Below the pieces are notes generated by a model. That model had not been told where the DNA came from and did not search any database. It saw nothing but the letters and a program-made list of their open reading frames with translations. This document shows positions 1 to 8,487 of a stretch of 64,000 nucleotides of DNA, piece by piece. Each line of letters begins with the position of its first letter. Positions within the stretch are counted from its first letter, which is position 1. Location of the stretch: assembly GCF_013328815.1 (NCBI RefSeq), contig NZ_JABUHN010000002.1:412615-476614 (forward strand), in the 5' to 3' direction. The translations under genes were made by a program, and so were the position numbers. This DNA is from Tabrizicola fusiformis. GTDB taxonomy: Bacteria; Pseudomonadota; Alphaproteobacteria; Rhodobacterales; Rhodobacteraceae.

Positions 1-264
1 ATTGGCAATCTGCGGCCAGTCGGCGGTGCGCGGGTCTTTCTGCGCCTTCACTTCCATGGCGCAGCGCACGATGCCGCCAACCTTGGCTTCCTGGGCACGG
101 GCCGGAGCCTCAAGGCCCAGAAGGCCATAGGCCGCCGCAGCCGAAACGCCCAGCGCGGTCGAACGCACGAGGAATTCGCGGCGGCTCAGTTTGCCGGCGC
201 GCACTTCCTCGGCAAGCATGTGGGCTGCCGGGTGCAGCGCACGATCTTCGTTGATACGGGTCAT
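1..264 (-). CDS. Peptide/nickel-type ABC transporter substrate-binding protein, N-terminal part
   Basis: Only the first 88 codons are inside the window; the gene runs off the left edge. The start is ATG at 264-262. Residues 28-32 read SRREF, a twin-arginine motif, followed by a hydrophobic Ala-rich stretch and an ARA-QE site near residue 58. The protein is therefore probably exported folded by Tat and processed in the periplasm. The mature start (VGGIVRCAMEVKAQKDPRT, then DWPQIAN) resembles the SBP_bac_5 family that binds oligopeptides or related solutes for ABC importers. The family call rests on this short stretch and on the typical Tat leader of these proteins in Rhodobacterales. Substrate and the permease genes cannot be seen. 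Confidence 0.7.
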   Translation of the reverse strand, partial: MTRINEDRALHPAAHMLAEEVRAGKLSRREFLVRSTALGVSAAAAYGLLGLEAPARAQEAKVGGIVRCAMEVKAQKDPRTADWPQIAN

Positions 265-578
265 TCGTAGTCTCCCTGTCAGGCTTGGCCTTGTTGTTGG
301 CAGTTTACCCGGGGCTGTATCGGCGTCTTTCCCCCGCAGCATCCGCTCTCCCCATAAGAAACGGCTCTGCGAGGGCGACCGAACTGCCGATCCCCACGCC
401 GGTATTCGGCACCTTTTCCGCCCTTGCGTCAACGCCCGGATTCGCTGCTTGATGGTCCGTTTACGACATTGCGGCGACGGATTTCTTCTTCTCGACACAG
501 ATGTCACGTTTGGAAATCACGGTGTACCAAGGGGCACCGACAGGTCGGGGATTTCCGCCCAAAAAGAAGGCGTCTCCG
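265..578. other. Intergenic region upstream of the solute-binding protein gene
   Basis: These 314 bases lie downstream of the AraC gene and upstream of the solute-binding protein gene, both of which read leftward. No convincing coding sequence is visible. The stretch should hold the promoter of the transporter gene. It includes somewhat less GC-rich patches around 430-530. No operator could be assigned. Confidence 0.4.
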
Positions 579-1403
579 CTAAGACGGACGAATCGCCGCA
601 GCCGGCTCTTGCGCGCGGCGAAAGGCGCTGGGGGTCAGGCCGGTCAGATGCTGAAACGCCCGGGTGAAATAGGCCGCCGAGGCAAAGCCCAGGCTTTCAC
701 CGACCCGCCCGACCGGCAGGCTTGTCTCTGCCAGAAGCCGCCGCGCCTCGAAAATGCGCCGGTCCTGCAACAGGTCGATGGCCGACCGCCCGCAGGCCGC
801 CCGGCAGCAGCGCGTCAGATGGGTCGGCGTCACGCCCAGCGCCGCCGCCATCTCGCCCACGCCCGCGCCCTTGCGGAATTCGGTCTCCATCAGGGTGGTG
901 AACCGCGCCACCAGCCGCCGCGCCGCATCGGGCTTGACCTGATCGCCTGCCGCCTTGACCGCCTGCCGCTCAAGCCAGACCCCGAGCAGGCCAAGATAGG
1001 CCTGCGTGGCGCGGTCATGCGCCGGGGTGCCGGCATCCATCTCGCGCTGGATCATGTCCAGCGTGCCGTTCAGCTCTTGCTGGGCATGAACCTCGCGGAT
1101 GCGCAGATGCAGCGGGCTGGCGGGCAGGGTCACGCTGCTGCCCTTGCCAAAGAAGATCGCGGTGCCGAACACCTGCGGCCCCACCTCGAAGCCGTGCATC
1201 ACACCGGCGGGAATGAAGATGGCATTATGGGCGGTATAGCCGCGGGTCTGTCCGGCCACGGTGATCCGTCCCTGACCCTTGGTGAACCACAGGAAACAGG
1301 GTTCGGAAAGGGTCCGCATCGCCTCCACCCGCCAGCGGCCCCCCGCCGCCAGCCGTGGAATCGCCAGTAGTCGCATTTGCGTCGGTTCGTTGAGGGAGGT
1401 CAT
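579..1403 (-). CDS. AraC family transcriptional regulator
   Basis: A 274-residue protein. The N-terminal half has a cupin-like sensing domain (IFIPAGVMHGFEVGPQVFG around residues 62-80). The C-terminal ~100 residues contain the two helix-turn-helix units of AraC/XylS regulators, including LGVTPTHLTRCCRAACG and the family signature FASAAYFTRAFQHLTGLTPS near the end. It should be a DNA-binding activator or repressor responding to a small molecule. A second in-frame ATG at codon 10 could be the true start. It lies upstream of, and in the same direction as, the solute-binding protein gene, so it may control that transporter; this is inference only. Confidence 0.85.
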   Translation of the reverse strand: MTSLNEPTQMRLLAIPRLAAGGRWRVEAMRTLSEPCFLWFTKGQGRITVAGQTRGYTAHNAIFIPAGVMHGFEVGPQVFGTAIFFGKGSSVTLPASPLHLRIREVHAQQELNGTLDMIQREMDAGTPAHDRATQAYLGLLGVWLERQAVKAAGDQVKPDAARRLVARFTTLMETEFRKGAGVGEMAAALGVTPTHLTRCCRAACGRSAIDLLQDRRIFEARRLLAETSLPVGRVGESLGFASAAYFTRAFQHLTGLTPSAFRRAQEPAAAIRPS

Positions 1404-1531
1404 TGCCGCCTGCCTGTTTCTGCTCTGCTTTCACTTAATCAACCAATGCCGTGCAACCCAAGCGAAAAAACGGCCCCCGGGGGGCAGAGTGGGCCCGGCC
1501 CGCGGAAAGCTGTGGACAAACCTGTGGACAG

Positions 1532-2410
1532 CTAGGGCAGCTCGACGCCCCGCCACTCTGCCATACGCGACCGGAACCACGTCCGCTGCCGCTTGGCATA
1601 GCGCCGACTGGCCAGAACCGCTGCGAGCTTTGCCTCGTAAAGTGTTGTTTCGCCGTGCAGATGGGCAATCAGCTCCGGTGCCCCGATCGCCTTGGCCGAG
1701 GGCAGTGCGGGTTGCCAGTGCGGCAATTCGGCCCGCACTTCCTCCAGCGCCCCCTGGGTCAGCATCTGGTCAAAGCGCAGGGCGATTCGGGCATCCAGCC
1801 ATGCAACCTGCGGGCGCAGCACCACAGGTTCGACCTGTGCAAGCGGCAAGAGCGGCGGCGGTGTGTCGGCCTGCCAGTCGGCAAGCCCGCGCCCCGTGGC
1901 GCGCAGCACCTCCCAGGCGCGCTGCACCCGGGCGCCGTTCTGCCGGTCGATCCGCGCCGCCGTGGCTGCATCCACCCCCGCCAGCAGCGCCGCGACCCCG
2001 CCGTCGCGGAACAGCGCATCCGCCTCGGCCCGCACCGCCGCAGGCACCGCCGGCACCTCGGCCAACCCCCCGGTCAACGCCGTGAAGTAAAGCCCGGTGC
2101 CGCCGACGATCACCAGAGGCCGGTCCAGCAGCCCCGCCACCTCGCGCAGCCAGGCCCCCACGGAATAGTCCCCGTCCCGCGCCACATGACCATAAAGCGC
2201 ATGCGGCAGCGCCGCCTCTTCCGCTGCCGAGGGCCGCGCCGTCAGCACCCGCCAGTTGCCATAGACCTGCAAGGCATCGGCATTGACGATCAGTCGCCCG
2301 TCGCGCGCCGCAAGCTCCATCGCCAGCGCCGATTTGCCGCTGGCCGTCGGCCCCGCGATCAACACCGGCGCTTCGCGCGAAATGGTCGGCAAAATGGCGC
2401 TGAACTTCAT
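1532..2410 (-). CDS. miaA: tRNA dimethylallyltransferase
   Basis: Transfers a dimethylallyl group from DMAPP to N6 of A37 in tRNAs reading UNN codons, the first step of (ms2)i6A synthesis in the cytoplasm. The protein has 292 residues, close to the family norm. It carries the P-loop GPTASGKS at about residues 20-27, the substrate motif [20 protein letters not shown], and [10 protein letters not shown] near residue 105, all hallmarks of MiaA. The start ATG lies inside a half copy of the TTTCATCTTGG-type repeat and has no clear Shine-Dalgarno. The true start could therefore be a few codons downstream. It is transcribed divergently from pyrH. Confidence 0.95.
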   Translation of the reverse strand: MKFSAILPTISREAPVLIAGPTASGKSALAMELAARDGRLIVNADALQVYGNWRVLTARPSAAEEAALPHALYGHVARDGDYSVGAWLREVAGLLDRPLVIVGGTGLYFTALTGGLAEVPAVPAAVRAEADALFRDGGVAALLAGVDAATAARIDRQNGARVQRAWEVLRATGRGLADWQADTPPPLLPLAQVEPVVLRPQVAWLDARIALRFDQMLTQGALEEVRAELPHWQPALPSAKAIGAPELIAHLHGETTLYEAKLAAVLASRRYAKRQRTWFRSRMAEWRGVELP

Positions 2411-2430
2411 CTTGGCTCAAATATCCCGGG
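2404..2430. repeat. Half copy of the TTTCATCTTGG/ATATTT repeat overlapping the miaA start
   Basis: The stretch TTCATCTTGGCTC followed by AAATATCCCGGGGG matches one arm of the inverted repeats at 35115-35199 and, more loosely, 32534-32616. The reverse complement contains the miaA start codon in GCCAAGATGAAG. Confidence 0.6.
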
Positions 2431-2537
2431 GGTGCGGGGGCTGGCCCCCGCTCCGCGCTTTACACTGGTTGATCCCGCCGCCGTTTTGCGACATTTTGCG
2501 GCGCAGTCAAATTCCAAACCGAAATGCGGGGGTTCCC

Positions 2538-3272
2538 ATGTCGATAACCACCACCGGGCCGGGGGTCAAATACAGCCGCGTGATGCTGAAGATCTCGGGT
2601 GAGGCGCTGATGGGCGATCAGGGTTACGGCCTGCACCCGCCGACCGTGCAGCGCATCGCCGAAGAGGTGAAATCGGTGCGCGACCTGGGCGTCGAGATCT
2701 GCATGGTGATCGGCGGCGGCAACATCTTCCGCGGCCTTGCCGGTTCGGCACAGGGGATGGAGCGGACGACCGCCGATTACATGGGGATGCTGGCGACGGT
2801 GATGAACGCGCTCGCCATGCAATCGGCGCTGGAACAGATCGGCGTCTTCACCCGGGTCATCAGCGCCATCCCGATGGATCAGGTCTGCGAACCCTATATC
2901 CGCCGCCGCGCCGTCCGCCACCTTGAAAAGAAGCGGGTCTGCATCTTCGCCGCCGGCACCGGCAACCCCTATTTCACCACCGATACCGCAGCGACCCTGC
3001 GCGCCAACGAGATGTCCTGCCAGGCGATCTTCAAGGGCACCAAGGTGGACGGGGTCTATGACAAGGACCCCAAGAAACACCCCGATGCCAAACGCTACAC
3101 CCATGTCACCTATGACGAGGTGCTGCAAAAGCATCTGGGCGTGATGGATGCCAGCGCCATCGCGCTGGCCCGCGACAACCACCTGCCGATCATCGTCTTC
3201 TCGCTGGACGAGCCGGGCGGCTTCCGTGGCATCCTCGCCGGGCAGGGCACCTATACCCGGGTCGAAGGGTAG
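2538..3272 (+). CDS. pyrH: UMP kinase (uridylate kinase)
   Basis: Phosphorylates UMP to UDP with ATP in pyrimidine nucleotide synthesis. The protein has 244 residues and the amino-acid-kinase fold. Visible motifs are the N-terminal [12 protein letters not shown], the phosphate-binding GGGNIFRG, and the UMP/ATP-site segment [12 protein letters not shown], with [19 protein letters not shown] late in the chain. The ATG at 2538 was chosen because the family starts just before the KYSRVMLK strand. The reading frame extends upstream through the miaA region but without homology. Its TAG stop (3270-3272) lies within a GTAGG repeat. It heads the frr-uppS-cdsA-dxr run. rpsB-tsf, often upstream of pyrH, are not present here. 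Confidence 0.96.
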   Translation: MSITTTGPGVKYSRVMLKISGEALMGDQGYGLHPPTVQRIAEEVKSVRDLGVEICMVIGGGNIFRGLAGSAQGMERTTADYMGMLATVMNALAMQSALEQIGVFTRVISAIPMDQVCEPYIRRRAVRHLEKKRVCIFAAGTGNPYFTTDTAATLRANEMSCQAIFKGTKVDGVYDKDPKKHPDAKRYTHVTYDEVLQKHLGVMDASAIALARDNHLPIIVFSLDEPGGFRGILAGQGTYTRVEG

Positions 3273-3324
3273 GTCGGGGTTCACCCCGACTCTGCAACCG
3301 AAGCCGGGGTGAACCCCGGCCTAC
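3269..3324. repeat. GTAGG-type inverted repeat pair between pyrH and frr
   Basis: Two 22-base units face each other. The unit at 3269-3290 starts GTAGGTCGGGG and ends CACCCCGAC. The unit at 3303-3324 is nearly its reverse complement and ends CCCCGGCCTAC. Each unit is also internally palindromic (CGGGGTgAACCCCG type). The layout resembles REP elements. The first unit contains the pyrH stop codon. Confidence 0.8.
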
Positions 3325-3400
3325 GGGCTAGCCCTGTCAGTCCCTTTCGCCTATAGAACGGCAAACGCAGGCCCCGGGCCGCAACTGCAAGGAAGATCCC

Positions 3401-3967
3401 ATGTCGAACGACGATCTCGAAATCGACACCGATGCCATCCAGCGCCGCATGGATGGCGCGATGAATGCGCTCAAGACCGAATTCGCCTCGCTGCGCACCG
3501 GCCGCGCCTCGGCCTCGATCGTCGAGCCGATCATGGTCGATGCCTATGGCCAGATGACGCCGATCAACCAGCTTGGCACGGTCAACGTGCCCGAGCCGCG
3601 CATGGTGGTGATCAACGTCTGGGACAAGGGCATGATCTCCAAGGTGGAAAAGGCCATCCGCGAAAGCGGCATCGGCATCAACCCGGTCACCGACGGCCCG
3701 CTGATCCGCCTGCCGATCCCCGAATTGAACGAAGAGCGCCGCAAGCAACTGGTCAAGGTCGCCGCCGGCTATGCCGAAAGCGCCAAGGTCGCCATCCGCA
3801 ACGTGCGCCGCGACGGGATGGACCAGATCAAGAAGGCCAAATCCGCCGGCATGTCGGAAGACGACCAGAAGATGTGGCAGGACGAGGTGCAGGAATTGAC
3901 CGACAAGGCGATTGCCGCCGTGGACAAGGCGCTTGAAGTCAAGCAAGCCGAGATCATGCAGGTCTGA
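3401..3967 (+). CDS. frr: Ribosome recycling factor
   Basis: Splits post-termination ribosomes together with EF-G. The protein has 188 residues, the standard length. It shows the family features [20 protein letters not shown] near residues 28-47 and, late in the chain, [16 protein letters not shown], the conserved region of the three-helix domain tip. The frame is clean, and AAGGAAG sits a few bases upstream of the ATG. It lies 128 bases after pyrH, separated by a repeat. The pyrH-frr-uppS-cdsA order is very widely conserved, which supports the call. Confidence 0.97.
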   Translation: MSNDDLEIDTDAIQRRMDGAMNALKTEFASLRTGRASASIVEPIMVDAYGQMTPINQLGTVNVPEPRMVVINVWDKGMISKVEKAIRESGIGINPVTDGPLIRLPIPELNEERRKQLVKVAAGYAESAKVAIRNVRRDGMDQIKKAKSAGMSEDDQKMWQDEVQELTDKAIAAVDKALEVKQAEIMQV

Positions 3968-4004
3968 CGACCGGCGCCCCCTCCGGGGCCTCCCGGGGGG
4001 CGCC

Positions 4005-4027
4005 AAAAATTTTCGGCGGAAATTTTT
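4005..4027. repeat. AT-rich palindrome between frr and uppS
   Basis: AAAAATTT (4005-4012) pairs with AAATTTTT (4020-4027) around a short GC-rich loop (TCGGCGG). It stands out in a GC-rich setting and belongs with the TTCGAA/AATTTT palindromes at 19577-19633, 48485-48527 and 56529-56570. It may form a stem in the transcript. The trailing T run is interrupted, so it is not a clean terminator. Confidence 0.6.
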
Positions 4028-4064
4028 CTGCCCGGGCGGCCCCGGGCGCAGCGAGGATGCCAAG

Positions 4065-4805
4065 TTGGGTTCAGGCGAGACATCCGGCCAGAAGGGCGCC
4101 CGCGTTGCGGAGCATGTCGCCATCATCATGGATGGCAATGGCCGCTGGGCGACCAACCGGGGCTGGCCGCGTCTGGTCGGCCATCGCCGCGGGGCCGAAC
4201 GGGTGCGCGAAATCGTGCAAGCCTGTCCCGCCCTTGGGGTGCGTTGGCTGACGGTCTATGCCTTTTCAACCGAGAACTGGAAACGCTCGACCGAGGAAGT
4301 CCTTGGTCTGATGTCGATTTTCGCCCGCTATATCGAGCGGGAGGCCGACAAGCTCGCCGTGGGCGGCGTGCGGCTGCGCTTCATCGGCGACCGCTCGCGT
4401 CTGGACGCCAAGTTGCAGCGCCTGATGGCCGGGATCGAGGCGCGCACCGCCCCCTTCAGCACGCTGAATTTCACCATCGCCATCAACTATGGCGGCCGCG
4501 ACGAGATCACCCGCGCGGCGCGGGCGCTGGCGCTGGATGTGGCGGCGGGGCGGCTGGCGCCCGAGGCGGTGACGGATGCCGAATTCGCCGCCCGGCTCGA
4601 CACCGGCGGGTTGCCCGACCCCGATCTTGTGATTCGCACCAGCGGCGAAACGCGGACCTCGAACTTCCTGCCCTGGCAGGCGGCTTATGCCGAATATGAA
4701 TTCACCCCCACGCTCTGGCCCGATTTTTCGGCCGGTGAACTGGCTGAAATCCTGACCCGCTTCGGCAACCGCGAGCGCCGCTTTGGCGGGGTGGTCTTGG
4801 CATGA
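4065..4805 (+). CDS. uppS: Isoprenyl (undecaprenyl) diphosphate synthase
   Basis: Condenses isopentenyl diphosphate onto farnesyl diphosphate to make the C55 lipid carrier for peptidoglycan and lipopolysaccharide precursors. The cis-prenyltransferase motifs are clear. The catalytic MDGNGRWA appears near residue 22, YAFSTENWKRS follows, and the C-terminal RTSGETRTSNFLPWQAAYAE and EFTPTLWPDF are present. The best start is TTG at 4065, preceded by GCGAGG at 4051-4056. It gives 246 residues with a normal N-terminus before HVAIIMDGNG. Starting further upstream would add non-homologous residues and run into the palindrome. The stop overlaps the cdsA start (ATGA). Confidence 0.93.
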   Translation: MGSGETSGQKGARVAEHVAIIMDGNGRWATNRGWPRLVGHRRGAERVREIVQACPALGVRWLTVYAFSTENWKRSTEEVLGLMSIFARYIEREADKLAVGGVRLRFIGDRSRLDAKLQRLMAGIEARTAPFSTLNFTIAINYGGRDEITRAARALALDVAAGRLAPEAVTDAEFAARLDTGGLPDPDLVIRTSGETRTSNFLPWQAAYAEYEFTPTLWPDFSAGELAEILTRFGNRERRFGGVVLA

Positions 4806-5602
4806 GCGCGCCGGCAGGCAGATGGGCCGACCTGCGGCCGCGGTTGATGTCGGCGGCGGTGATGCTGGCGATGGGTGTGGTCGAGATCTGGCTGGGCGGC
4901 TGGCCCTTCCTTGCGCTGGCGGTGGCGCTGGTTTCGGTGATGATCTGGGAACTGGCAGCGATGACCGGCGGGACCACTGGGCGGCGCATGGCGCTGATCC
5001 TTGCGGGGTTGGCGGCGCTGGCCTTCTTTGCTGATGAGGGCTGGCCCTCGGTGCCGTCCTGGTGGGTCATTCCGCCGGTGATGCTGGCCATCGGGCTGAC
5101 GCCACGGCTGCATCCCCTTGCTTCGGCGCTGATGGCCGGGGCGATCATGGTGGCCGGGCACGGGCTTTTCGTGCTGCGCGACGAGGCGGGGACGGCGGCG
5201 ATCCTCTGGCTGATCGGGGTGGTGATTGCTTCGGACGTGATGGGCTATTTCGCGGGCCGCATCCTGGGCGGGCCGAAATTCTGGCCGGCGATCAGCCCGA
5301 AGAAGACATGGTCGGGCACCATTGCCGGCTGGCTCGGCGCCACGGCGGTCGGGGTGGGCTTTGTGCTGGCCGGTCAGGGGGAGCCGCTGCTGATCCTGCT
5401 GTCGCCCTTCGTGGCCTTTGCCGGGCAGATGGGCGACATCGCCGAAAGCTGGATCAAGCGGCGCACCGGGGTCAAGGACAGCTCGCATCTGATCCCCGGC
5501 CACGGCGGGGTGATGGATCGGTTCGACGCGCTTTGCGGGGCGATGGTGGCGGTGATGGTTCTGGGCCGGATCATCGAACTGCCCGTCGGCTTCGGGGGCT
5601 GA
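4802..5602 (+). CDS. cdsA: Phosphatidate cytidylyltransferase
   Basis: Makes CDP-diacylglycerol from phosphatidic acid and CTP at the inner membrane, the branch point for phospholipids. It is a 266-residue polytopic protein with many Leu/Ala/Val-rich membrane segments. The C-terminal family signature is present, with GQMGDIAESWIKRRTGVKDS followed by LIPGHGGVMDRFDAL; the acidic residues bind the metal. It starts at the ATG that overlaps the uppS stop and ends three bases before the dxr GTG, so it is translationally coupled on both sides. Confidence 0.95.
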   Translation: MSAPAGRWADLRPRLMSAAVMLAMGVVEIWLGGWPFLALAVALVSVMIWELAAMTGGTTGRRMALILAGLAALAFFADEGWPSVPSWWVIPPVMLAIGLTPRLHPLASALMAGAIMVAGHGLFVLRDEAGTAAILWLIGVVIASDVMGYFAGRILGGPKFWPAISPKKTWSGTIAGWLGATAVGVGFVLAGQGEPLLILLSPFVAFAGQMGDIAESWIKRRTGVKDSSHLIPGHGGVMDRFDALCGAMVAVMVLGRIIELPVGFGG

Positions 5603-5605
5603 CGG

Positions 5606-6787
5606 GTGCGGCGGATCTCGATTTTCGGCGCGACGGGTTCGGTCGGGGAAAGCACCTATGACCTGATCCTGCGGGCAGGCGGCGCAGAGGCGTTCCAGAC
5701 CGTCGCGCTGACCGGCGGGCGCAACACCGCGCGGCTGGCCGATATGGCGCTGGCCTTGCGGGCCGAGGTGGCGGTGACCGCGCATGACGATTGCCTGCCC
5801 GATCTGGCCGCCCGGCTGGCGGGCAGCGGCATTGCGGTGGCGGCAGGTCCGGCGGCGGTTGCCGAGGCCGCCAGCCGCCCGGCCGATTGGGTGATGAGCG
5901 CCATCGTCGGTGCCGCGGGCCTTGTGCCCGGAATGCAGGCGCTGAAGACCGGCGCCACGCTGGCGCTGGCCAACAAGGAAAGCCTTGTCACTGCGGGGCA
6001 GCTTCTGCTCTCCACCGCCGCGCGGCACGGCGCCACCATCCTGCCGGTGGACAGCGAGCATTCGGCGATCTTCCAGGCCCTGATCGGCGAGGATATGTCG
6101 GCGGTCGAGCGCATTATCCTGACCGCCTCGGGCGGGGCATTGCGCGACTGGCCGATGGAGCGGCTGGCCAGCGCCACGGTGACCGAGGCGCTGGCCCATC
6201 CCAATTGGGCGATGGGGCCGCGCATCACCATCGATTCCGCCTCGATGTTCAACAAGGCGCTTGAGGTGATCGAAACGCGCGAATTCTTCGGCGTCGCTCC
6301 CGCGCAGATCGAGGTGATAATCCACCCCGAATCCATCGTGCATTCGATGGTCGCCTTCCATGACGGCGGGGTGATCGCGCATCTGGGTGCCCCCGACATG
6401 CGCCATCCGATCGGTTTCGCGCTGAACTGGCCGGCCCGTGCGGCGCTGCCGGTGGCGCGGCTGGACCTTGCCCGGTTGGGCAGCCTGACCTTCCGCGCGC
6501 CCGATCTGCGGCGCTGGCCCGCGCTGCGGCTGGCGGGTGAGGTGATGGCGGTGCGCGGCCTTGCAGGGGCCGCCTTCAACGCCGCCAAAGAGATTGCGCT
6601 GGACCGTTTCATCGCCGGGCAGCTTGGCTTCATGGCGATGGCCGGGGTGGTGGAAGACACGCTCGCCCGGCTTTCGGCAGAAACACGCCTTGGAAATGCC
6701 GCCTCGGGGCTTGAGGATGTGCTGGCGATGGACCATCTCGCAAGGATCAGGGCCGCAGAAGCGGCGGACAACAGGGCAGGGGGCTGA
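5606..6787 (+). CDS. dxr: 1-deoxy-D-xylulose 5-phosphate reductoisomerase
   Basis: Converts DXP to MEP with NADPH, the first committed step of the non-mevalonate isoprenoid pathway that feeds UppS and MiaA. The protein has 393 residues. The Rossmann motif ISIFGATGSVGEST is at the N-terminus. ALANKESLVTAG and the metal/substrate loop PVDSEHSAIFQAL lie mid-chain, and HPESIVHSMV is diagnostic. The start is GTG at 5606, three bases after the cdsA stop. An ATG start in this frame would truncate the nucleotide-binding motif. It is followed four bases later by rseP. Confidence 0.96.
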   Translation: MRRISIFGATGSVGESTYDLILRAGGAEAFQTVALTGGRNTARLADMALALRAEVAVTAHDDCLPDLAARLAGSGIAVAAGPAAVAEAASRPADWVMSAIVGAAGLVPGMQALKTGATLALANKESLVTAGQLLLSTAARHGATILPVDSEHSAIFQALIGEDMSAVERIILTASGGALRDWPMERLASATVTEALAHPNWAMGPRITIDSASMFNKALEVIETREFFGVAPAQIEVIIHPESIVHSMVAFHDGGVIAHLGAPDMRHPIGFALNWPARAALPVARLDLARLGSLTFRAPDLRRWPALRLAGEVMAVRGLAGAAFNAAKEIALDRFIAGQLGFMAMAGVVEDTLARLSAETRLGNAASGLEDVLAMDHLARIRAAEAADNRAGG

Positions 6788-6791
6788 ACGG

Positions 6792-8123
6792 GTGCTGAGT
6801 GACCTTCTTTCGGGTGTGGGCGGAACCGCCTGGACCGTCCTGTTCTTTCTGGTCTCGCTCTCGATCATCGTCGCGGTCCATGAATATGGCCATTACATCG
6901 TGGGCCGCTGGTCGGGCATCCATGCCGAGGTCTTTTCGCTGGGCTTTGGTCCGGTCCTGATCTCGCGGGTGGACCGGCGCGGCACGCGCTGGCAGCTGGC
7001 GGCCATCCCCTTGGGCGGTTTCGTGAAATTCCTCGGCGACAGCAACGCCGCCTCGGGCAAGGACGCCGAAGCCCTGTCGGGCCTGTCTGCGCAGGAACGG
7101 CGCCACACGATGCACGGCGCCCCCCTCTGGGCGCGGGCGGCGACGGTGGCGGCGGGGCCGGTGTTCAACTTCGTGCTGGCGCTGGTGGTTTACGGCGCGA
7201 TGATCACCTGGCAGGGCGTGGCGACGGGCACCCCGACGGTGGGTGAAATGCGTCCCTATCCCTTTGCCGGGGCAACTTTGCAGGCGGGGGACCGCATCCT
7301 GTCGGTCAACGGCACCGAAACGCCTGATCTGGCAGGGTTTCTTGATGTGGTGGCCGAACTTCCCCCCGCCGCTGCGGTGACCTACCGTGTCGAGCGGGCC
7401 GGTTCGGTGACCGAGGTGCAGGGCCCCCATCCGATGCCGCCGGTGGTGATTTCGGTGCATCCGACCTCGGCTGCGATGCGGGCGGGCATTCAGGCGGGCG
7501 ATGCGATCCTGTCGGCCAATGGCCAGCCCGTGACCGCCTTTTCCGAACTGCCCCCGATTGTCGAGGCTTCGGGCGGGGCGCCGGTTGACCTTGTGGTCTG
7601 GCGGGCCGGACAGGAGATGGACCTGACCCTGACCCCCGAGCGGCGCGATATTCCGCTGGCCGATGGCGGGTTTGAAACCCGCTGGCTGATCGGCCTGTCG
7701 GGCGGGTTGCTGTTTGAACCCGAACTGCGCCGCGCCGGGCCGCTGGAAACGGTCGAACTTGCCTTCGATCAAAGCTGGTTCGTGGCGAAATCCTCGCTCT
7801 CGGGCCTGTGGCATGTCGTCACGGGCGGGATCAGCAGCTGCAACATCTCTGGCCCCATCGGCATGGCCGAGGTGATGGGCGATGCCGCGCGTTCCGGGCC
7901 GGAGACCTTCTTGGCCATGCTGGCGGCGCTGTCGCTGGGCATCGGCCTTTTGAACCTGTTCCCGATCCCCGTGCTGGACGGCGGCCATCTGGTGTTCCAC
8001 GTCTGGGAGGCCGCGACCGGCCATCCCCCCTCGGACCGCGCGCTGGCGGTGCTGATGACGGCGGGGCTGGCGCTGGTGCTGTCCTTCATGGCCTTTGCCC
8101 TGACCAACGACCTTTTCTGCTGA
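6792..8123 (+). CDS. rseP: RIP-type zinc metalloprotease RseP
   Basis: Site-2 intramembrane protease of the inner membrane, which cleaves anti-sigma factors and signal-peptide remnants. The protein has 443 residues from a GTG start at 6792. The zinc site VHEYGHYIVGRW (HExxH) lies in the first membrane segment. One or two PDZ-like modules follow (for example HPTSAAMRAGIQAGDAILSA). The C-terminal third zinc-ligand motif NLFPIPVLDGGH and a last membrane span close the chain. It lies between dxr and bamA, the usual position, and is coupled to dxr by a four-base gap. Confidence 0.95.
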   Translation: MLSDLLSGVGGTAWTVLFFLVSLSIIVAVHEYGHYIVGRWSGIHAEVFSLGFGPVLISRVDRRGTRWQLAAIPLGGFVKFLGDSNAASGKDAEALSGLSAQERRHTMHGAPLWARAATVAAGPVFNFVLALVVYGAMITWQGVATGTPTVGEMRPYPFAGATLQAGDRILSVNGTETPDLAGFLDVVAELPPAAAVTYRVERAGSVTEVQGPHPMPPVVISVHPTSAAMRAGIQAGDAILSANGQPVTAFSELPPIVEASGGAPVDLVVWRAGQEMDLTLTPERRDIPLADGGFETRWLIGLSGGLLFEPELRRAGPLETVELAFDQSWFVAKSSLSGLWHVVTGGISSCNISGPIGMAEVMGDAARSGPETFLAMLAALSLGIGLLNLFPIPVLDGGHLVFHVWEAATGHPPSDRALAVLMTAGLALVLSFMAFALTNDLFC

Positions 8124-8201
8124 CGGGCCATACTGCGGCCACATTTTTTGCATAACCCTCAGGGTGGGCGCAGGAGGGCGCCGGTTCTGAAGGAGATCGT
8201 C

Positions 8202-8339
8202 ATGCAACTGGTGATGGACGGCTATCGTGGGCTTTCGCTCTTGGTCCGGCTGAACTGGGATACGCTCTTCACCGTCGGAACCGTGATCGTCGGGCTGCTG
8301 GCCGGGGCGTTTCTGGGCAGCGCAATCGTGCATCCCTGA
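8202..8339 (+). CDS. Small single-span membrane protein, unknown function
   Basis: A 45-residue protein beginning MQLVMDGYRGLSLLVRLNWD and containing one clear hydrophobic span (FTVGTVIVGLLAGAFLGSAI) close to the C-terminus. The start is supported by a strong Shine-Dalgarno, AAGGAGAT, nine bases upstream. I do not recognise a named family. The Shine-Dalgarno, the sensible composition and the tidy position between rseP and bamA argue that it is real. Its charged N-terminus with a C-terminal span is compatible with a tail-anchored helper of an inner-membrane complex, which is inference. Confidence 0.65.
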   Translation: MQLVMDGYRGLSLLVRLNWDTLFTVGTVIVGLLAGAFLGSAIVHP

Positions 8340-8487
8340 GCGGGGCCAATCGGCTTTGCCCGATTTATCCACAGTTTGATGGGGCGGAAGCCGCCACGCA
8401 GCACACGGATCGCCCTCAGCCTTTTGACAAGCCCTATCGTTCCGGCTAGTCAGGAACACAGGATTTTGTGAGGACCGGGGGCTGGTT

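Noticed and set aside
1508..1532. Tandem CTGTGGACA words near the miaA 3' end as an origin
   Set aside because: Two DnaA-like words only, with no AT-rich unwinding element and no dnaA, parAB or hemE nearby.
8366..8374. TTATCCACA before bamA as an origin element
   Set aside because: A single perfect DnaA box with no cluster; such singles occur by chance and in ordinary promoters.
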